Shown piece after piece: positions 58,362 to 64,000 of a DNA stretch of 64,000 nt. The notes under the pieces are model-generated. The model saw only the letters and a program-made list of their open reading frames with translations, made no database searches and had not been told where the DNA came from. This DNA is from Lethocerus indicus (lineage: Eukaryota > Arthropoda > Insecta > Hemiptera > Belostomatidae). Made by a program: the position numbers and the translations under genes. Positions within the stretch are counted from its first letter, which is position 1, and each line of letters opens with the position of its first letter. The DNA is taken from contig JACDQD010000011.1 in assembly GCA_019843655.1 (NCBI GenBank), positions 16,906,604 to 16,970,603 on the forward strand, given 5' to 3'.

Positions 58362-58525
58362 ATACTTACCTGGCGTAGAGGTCACCGTGATCATAAAGGC
58401 GGTTCCTCCAGGGCGAGGCCTTACCATTGCACTTAGGTTGGGTTGACCCCTGCGAATACCCCAAATGTGGGTATCTCGGGCGCATTATTTTTGGTAGTTG
58501 GGACTTGCGTTCGCGCAGTCCCTAC
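58362..58525 (+). ncRNA. U1 spliceosomal snRNA (copy 7)
   Basis: Full-length U1 with the GGCCTTACCATTG variant shared with copy 3, an intact Sm site and an intact 5' end. The tail reads AGTCCCTAC rather than AGTCCCTTT. With its weaker promoter it is the likeliest of the set to be poorly expressed. Confidence 0.92.
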
Positions 58526-58720
58526 CCTATATATAAACAAAATATTCTAAAATATACTCCGATCTGTCGGAGATGTAAAATTCTTAGGGAAATGGGGTTG
58601 GGAGGTTCGATGAGTATTTCTTACTGATGTGAGGAGAAACCTTATGGACTAGGAAGTCGTGTGTATTCTTGTGTGCTCCGTATAAAGTAGATAGGATAGA
58701 ATTTAGAGCACGAAGTCTTT

Positions 58721-61700
58721 TTTTTTCTTTTAGTGTCCTTTTTTCCAATACTGTTCTGACAACACGCGAAGTAAATAATATATAAAGGCCGCAACTGAGC
58801 TCTTGAGAAATGATAAAAGGCTTAGCGGGACGCCGTCTTATTGAAAACCAGGCCTCCGCTTCAAAAGCTTTAATTGAAGGCGCGGTCGAAGTAACTCTCT
58901 ATAAATATAATGGCCCGAGTTCCAATTACCCCCCGAGTGGGTTTCGTCTTCGAGAATGTGGAAATAGTACGGGGGTTCTAGGCATTGAATAAATCATGCC
59001 GCGGGAGCCGGACCCGATTTATAACCGGGCGAAGAAAGAAAACCCGGGGCAAAAAAGGAGGAAACCGGTAGAATGTGTCTCAAACCCGGCCGGGAACGGC
59101 TCCTCGAAAACCGGCATAGATCCGCATCTACTACCGCTTTCGGTTCTTTAAGAGGTCAACTTCGACTTGGGCTAGTCGACCCCTCAGCTGGTTCAAGTTA
59201 TTCCCACTCCGGACCCATTCATTAACTGCACGCTTTTAAATTTTCAACCTGCACTTGTTCAGGAAGAATCGTGATTATCCGCACATGCGGGGGATCTAGG
59301 ACTCTGGTCGATTACACAATAATTCCCCCGATGTTTAAATGCCAGGAATTATTCAGAAATCAGGCCCTAAAGAAAGCTCTCTTCATCGACCACACTAAGA
59401 CCCACCTCGCCGAAGAAGTTGAGGACTTTGGTCCGCTTTCGGGTTCTCACCAACCACACTAGCGTTACTTTCAGTATCAAGTACTGTGCATTGTGCACAA
59501 AATACGAAACCGTTTTTCAGATTAAAGAAATTCCGAAAGAATTTCTTTTTTGTCCATTCAGGTACCCCGAAATTTCAATTTACCCTATAGCGGTGGGCCT
59601 TAGGTAAAACGAAAAATTTCTTAATGAATGTAAAGCAGCCAAGAATGAAATGTGTAGATTGGAAATACCCGGTCGTTACCCCAAGATCGACTCCACCGGA
59701 CTCCGCTGAATAATTTATCTCCCGTACCGTTAATAGTGATGATATAAACTGCGCGTTCATACTCCGCCGAAGATATTTCCACGGATAATAACACAAACGT
59801 GAGCACAAAAAAAAAATATTGACGGGAATTCGCTATTAGTGCAATTGCTAGAAAATTGAACCACCAAACTGAACCACAAATATTAGAGGAACAGAACGAT
59901 AATAGTCGGCGTCGTATAAATGACCCAATGTAAAGAAAAGACTTCGATATCTTTATATTTATTTTAATTTTAAGGTATATTTTTTGTACATTCCTTTCTA
60001 GGCTGTATCGGTCATCCTCCTTGAGGTCCTGTTTTTTAGTCCTTATAAAGTCTCTTGTGTTTGTTATTCCCGGAAAAAAACCGGATTTTCACTACTGATG
60101 AAGGCGGATAGCCAGATAGCGGACTATAGTGAGAGCATTAAATCACAATAACCGAGGTCCAGCGCCGCGTAATCCTTCCAATTTAGACCGTGCACCGTCC
60201 CCTCCCTCGCCTAACTATTTCCACCCCCGGACGGTCTAATGGCGGCCAACTCGTTATAGAGCGGAGGAGCCCTCGGAGAGGATTTAAGGAGCGGATGAAT
60301 GGAAGTGACTCAAGCCGGAGGTGATCATTAGGCCGGTTCCGATCACGATCTGAACCCGGACGACCGCCCTACAGCGAGCCTACTTCGGGCGCTGCCTCAA
60401 CACTCTCTCAACCTACAACGCCAGCTGGAGTCTCCCGTGGAAATTCGCAGTGAACTATTTCACTCCCCCAAGCTGATGACAGCTTTAATACTTGGCTTTA
60501 GTGAAAAAAAAAATTAAGTACGCATTTATTGAATAAAATTATTTGATAAACGCCTACCGATTGATTGATACTGCGATCGACCAAAAAGTAAACACTTGGT
60601 ACGATTGGAAGCCGAAACAATAAAATACCTTATTCGATGTATCAGCGCTATAAAGTGATTAACTAATCTATCGAATTTATTGAGGCCCTAATCAATACCA
60701 CGAAAGTATTCTGTATGCTAAAATGTTCAAGATTCAAGGAAAACAGTACTGCATGACCTGTATTTTCCCCCCCCTAGAATCGCATGGCTTGACCAATGAG
60801 GCAGGTGGAAAATCGGTCGGATAATAGAGCTATACCGAATCTTGAAATTGTCCGCATCCGGGAAAGATTTCAAGTCGGGCGGTAAGCTCTATCGGCGCCG
60901 ATGATTAATGGGATAGGTTCGCAAACTTAAAAAAAAAGGGGGAAACCGGGAACAATTTCGGGACGGGGAGTAGAACAACAGGACGATGTGGGCCGTTCGA
61001 ATTTCGTACTCAGACCGTATTAACTGCCGGCGGTATAAATCATCGCGGAGTCTCTCTCTCTCTCCGGCTCAATAACTCCATTAAATGTTTTTCGATTCGT
61101 ACGCCGGTTTCAATTGAGACGTCAATTCTTGGGGGACGGCCAGACGTCGGCCGAATTTGAATATCTCTTTTCGTCTGCACAACAGCGTACGAATTTCGAA
61201 GTTCTATCCCCGCCGATCGATACAAATCATCGAGCCCAAGATATTTATTCAAATTTCAGTGGCCCGTTTCGCGTCCTAATTGAAACCGACGGATAAGATC
61301 TGGGCGGCCGTCCCCGCTTCGTATATTCGCGCGGAGTTATTCGATTAATTTTCGGAATTGATTGGAATGTTATCTGGAATCGAACTCTCTCTCTCGTCCG
61401 TCCCTCCTGGAGGCGGACTCTTTCTGCCTCTTTGGAACGGAAAATTTGAATACGTTGCACGGAACTATGGACCTGGTATAATACCATACGCGTTTGAAAT
61501 TAATCGCTAATCAAAGTTTGTAATCTGGCCGTTCGTTGGCCGTTTCATCTTATTGAAAACTCGATTAAATGGCTCGATCTGAGAAACGGATCGCGAATTA
61601 TCAGCCGAACGCATTGGCCGTTTGATCGGTCGGGCTGGTTGTCTCTGGGCTAATAAACCATAATAGGTCACAACCATCAATCTGCCCAACCGTCATTAGG

Positions 61701-64000
61701 AAGGGGATTGAGCATTTAATGGGGGCATCGTTAAAATACAAAACGGTTCGGCTTCAAATTAAAACCAATTTCACTCCGCGGTTTTCCCCTTTGTCTTTAT
61801 TTATTTTTCTTTCCCGTCCAAGCGAGGATGCGCTCCAGGCCGCCGATAACTTTTCGCAATTTTATTCCAATTAAACGTATTCGGAATTAAAAACCGAAAA
61901 AGGACGACGATGTAAACATAAAAACAGACCCAAACCACTGGGCTAACCGCATAATCGACATTTTCAATTGCCCGACGGGTCTAATAACTTGGGCTAATAA
62001 CTGTGTATTTTAGGCTATTCTTGTGGCCGGGGGCCTGCGGTTTCCTTCGGATACGTTGTCCTTCGATTACACGTTGCCACAAAATAATGGCGTTAATTGA
62101 TTATCGAAATTGGTCTCGGGAAACGGAAACGGATTGTTAATTTCCTTTAAATATTCGCTTCACCACCGTTTGTTACGTTTTCGGCCAACTCGGAAAGACT
62201 ATCGAATGGTTTAGCCTTATTTGATCTGTCTTTTATGAAGCCAATTAACTGGGTTATGTCTATTATCCATTTGATTAAAGGGAAATAATCAATTGACTTT
62301 TATTAAAAAAATATTATTAGTGGGTTTACAATTGACGGACAATTAGTTCCGGTTAGGTAGTTTGGTCGTGAACTGCTTTCCTGTTTACTCGTTAATGTTT
62401 CGTTTGTGAATTTGAGTTTATTTTCCAAATTACTCTACCATAACTTTTGCATTCCTCTCTTAGTGTTGATACCCCAGAGGTATTTATTTTCTGCGTCTTG
62501 TGTACGAATTTCGTTGTGGACGTTACGTATCGCTAGCCAAAAAACGCCGCTTTATATCTGCACTAGTTTCGGCTACATTTTCGATTATTCCCGCCGAGAA
62601 ATCGGGCCGAAATTCGATACGTATCTGTCTATTGGACGCACGATTTTAACCCCGGCTGAAATTCTTTTTTTGTTTTCCCCCGCGCCGAAAAACGGGCACG
62701 AACTAATTTCCAATCGGCGCCAGCGGATCTGAAGGAAAATTGTCGAAGGTGTCGTTAGTCAAAATGCCAGTCAAAACCCGTTCAAGACTAATGAAAACGT
62801 TGTCTGTGCTAATGACCGTTGCTCGCTCGTTAGGCCCCCCCGCCCCCGGATTGGGAACGGGCCCGGGTTCGACAACCCACCACCGTTCTATCGGCAAATG
62901 GCAAAATCTGTCAACATTTCTTGCTGTAATTTTCATTTTTTTTTAAATTTTTTTGCTACCCAGCATTTTGTCCAGACGTGCCGAAGGCATTACGATGCTC
63001 TTGTTCGCCGATATACGGGTCGATTTTTCAGTCAGATATCTGGGGGGATGTTGTTTCGCTGCAGAATAATCGCTCGGTAATTTATAAAGGAGCGCCACCA
63101 ATTAAATTTTAATTGAATTGAAATTCCCCAATTAGACTACGAGAAGATGGGCACAGTCGATAGATAATCGGATGCGAGTGCGCGTTTTCAGTTAATTATC
63201 ATTCTTGTCATCTCCTGCCCACTGACAGTGCGCTACTGAAGATGGGAAGATGCGAAAACCGGTCTAGCATTAGCGAGCGGTGACGGAATACGGCAACGAT
63301 GATGGAATTCCAAACCCTTTCATGAACAGGATATTAACCTGTTTATTTTGTCCTACGCAACGCCGAATTTGGGCTTTTCTTGTTTTACACCACGTGGATT
63401 AGATAAACGATTCAATAAGGCTGATTATAATATGGTATGTATACAGGCGGTTTAGGTCGACGAACCGTTCTGTCAGAATAATTAAAAATTAAAAATTCAA
63501 CGCCTCCAAAACGTTACCGAAATAATTAAATAGGAAACTTTTCGGTTCTATTGCGTAAATGCGTCGAAGCAGTGGCAATTTTCATTATGTAGATTTATAT
63601 AGAGTATTTACCTCGATATATTTATGACTCCACTGTAGAGCTATAAATTAAAATGGACAATAAGTCATGGGCCAGTTTAAGGCGCTCGTGTAATTTGCAA
63701 TTGGCAAATCGCTGGTCGAATTATCCGGAATTGGCGGTCGCGAGTCCGAATCGCAAAATTGTGTACCGCGAGCATCATTTGCACTCTTGACTGATTCTAG
63801 GGAGGGGCTTTGGTGTCCGCGGCTAATTCCTAAGCGTTTAACAATTACCCGGGGCCCGACCTCTAATACCGTGCAATTCTCCTCATCCTCCTCCTCCTGC
63901 TCCTCCTCCCGCCCTCCTCCAGGGGCCAGGAGAATGCGCTATAATAATTGTGCGAAACGTTTCACGTCTCTGTATACCGTTCGAAGTGCTCTTATCGAGA
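58721..64000. other. No gene recognised
   Basis: Ordinary-composition DNA. The 108-codon frame at 62406-62732 and others here carry no recognisable domain. A CTC/CCT-rich simple repeat lies at about 63876-63920. One ribozyme relic at 63232-63268 is annotated separately. Confidence 0.4.
63232..63268 (+). other. Old hammerhead-family relic
   Basis: GCTACTGAAGATGG, then AAAACCGGTCTAGC, with the 37-nt spacing kept. Stem II has decayed (GGGAAGATGCG). Flanking arm sequence is only faintly recognisable (GCGAGCGGTGACGGAATACGG region). Confidence 0.55.

Larger units (their letters stand above)
58060..58720. repeat. Segmental duplication A (copy 2)
   Basis: Counterpart of 51650-52310, without the ribozyme-arm insertion at its right edge. 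Confidence 0.85.

Overview
The window is animal nuclear DNA, most likely from an insect. It carries seven full-length copies of a fly-like U1 spliceosomal snRNA, a mariner relic, a jockey-type LINE fragment and spliced coding exons, and CpG is not depleted. The genus cannot be named from the sequence. Most of the 64 kb is non-coding: introns or intergenic DNA with microsatellites and dispersed repeats. Only two exons are well supported (4462-4638 and 11153-11715, + strand). Their splice phases fit and they join into one Ser/Cys/acidic-rich protein that I do not recognise. A GC-rich segment at 25503-25899 ending in a GTGAGT donor may be a first exon.

The most interesting content is a dispersed family of inverted-repeat elements (for example 4742-5119, 10840-11120, 23703-24066, 29448-29737, 32102-32497 and 39298-39667). 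Each is about 280-400 bp and flanked by 11-13 bp target-site duplications. Each arm carries a 37-nt motif with the complete hammerhead ribozyme core: CTGANGA, a short stem II, GAAAC, a GTC cleavage triplet, and a 4-bp stem I GCTA/TAGC. Nine near-perfect motifs and several decayed ones occur on both strands. Type I hammerheads with a tiny stem III and variable 10-15 bp duplications are known from Penelope-like elements and animal retrozymes. The inference is that this is a non-autonomous, ribozyme-bearing, fold-back relative of those elements.

The U1 genes form two groups. One is a head-on inverted pair at 8366-9144. The other is a five-copy cluster at 51944-58525 built by segmental duplication, which also contains one 3' fragment. 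All six promoters that were checked have a 20-bp block at exactly -62 to -43 and a TATA-like block ending at -26, so these look like real genes rather than retroposed snRNA pseudogenes.

Layout: 1-3.7 kb, no gene; 3.7-7 kb, exon and ribozyme elements; 8.1-9.4 kb, inverted U1 pair; 10-10.8 kb, LINE 3' end; 10.8-11.7 kb, ribozyme element directly upstream of the second exon; 11.76-12.78 kb, mariner relic with a TTAA-flanked element nested in its left terminal repeat; 12.8-24 kb, empty apart from elements, a small MITE and an AT-rich island; 24.8-25.5 kb, minisatellite; 25.5-25.9 kb, possible first exon; 26-51.6 kb, empty apart from ribozyme elements, SSRs and poly-G runs; 51.6-58.7 kb, U1 cluster; 58.7-64 kb, no gene, one ribozyme relic.
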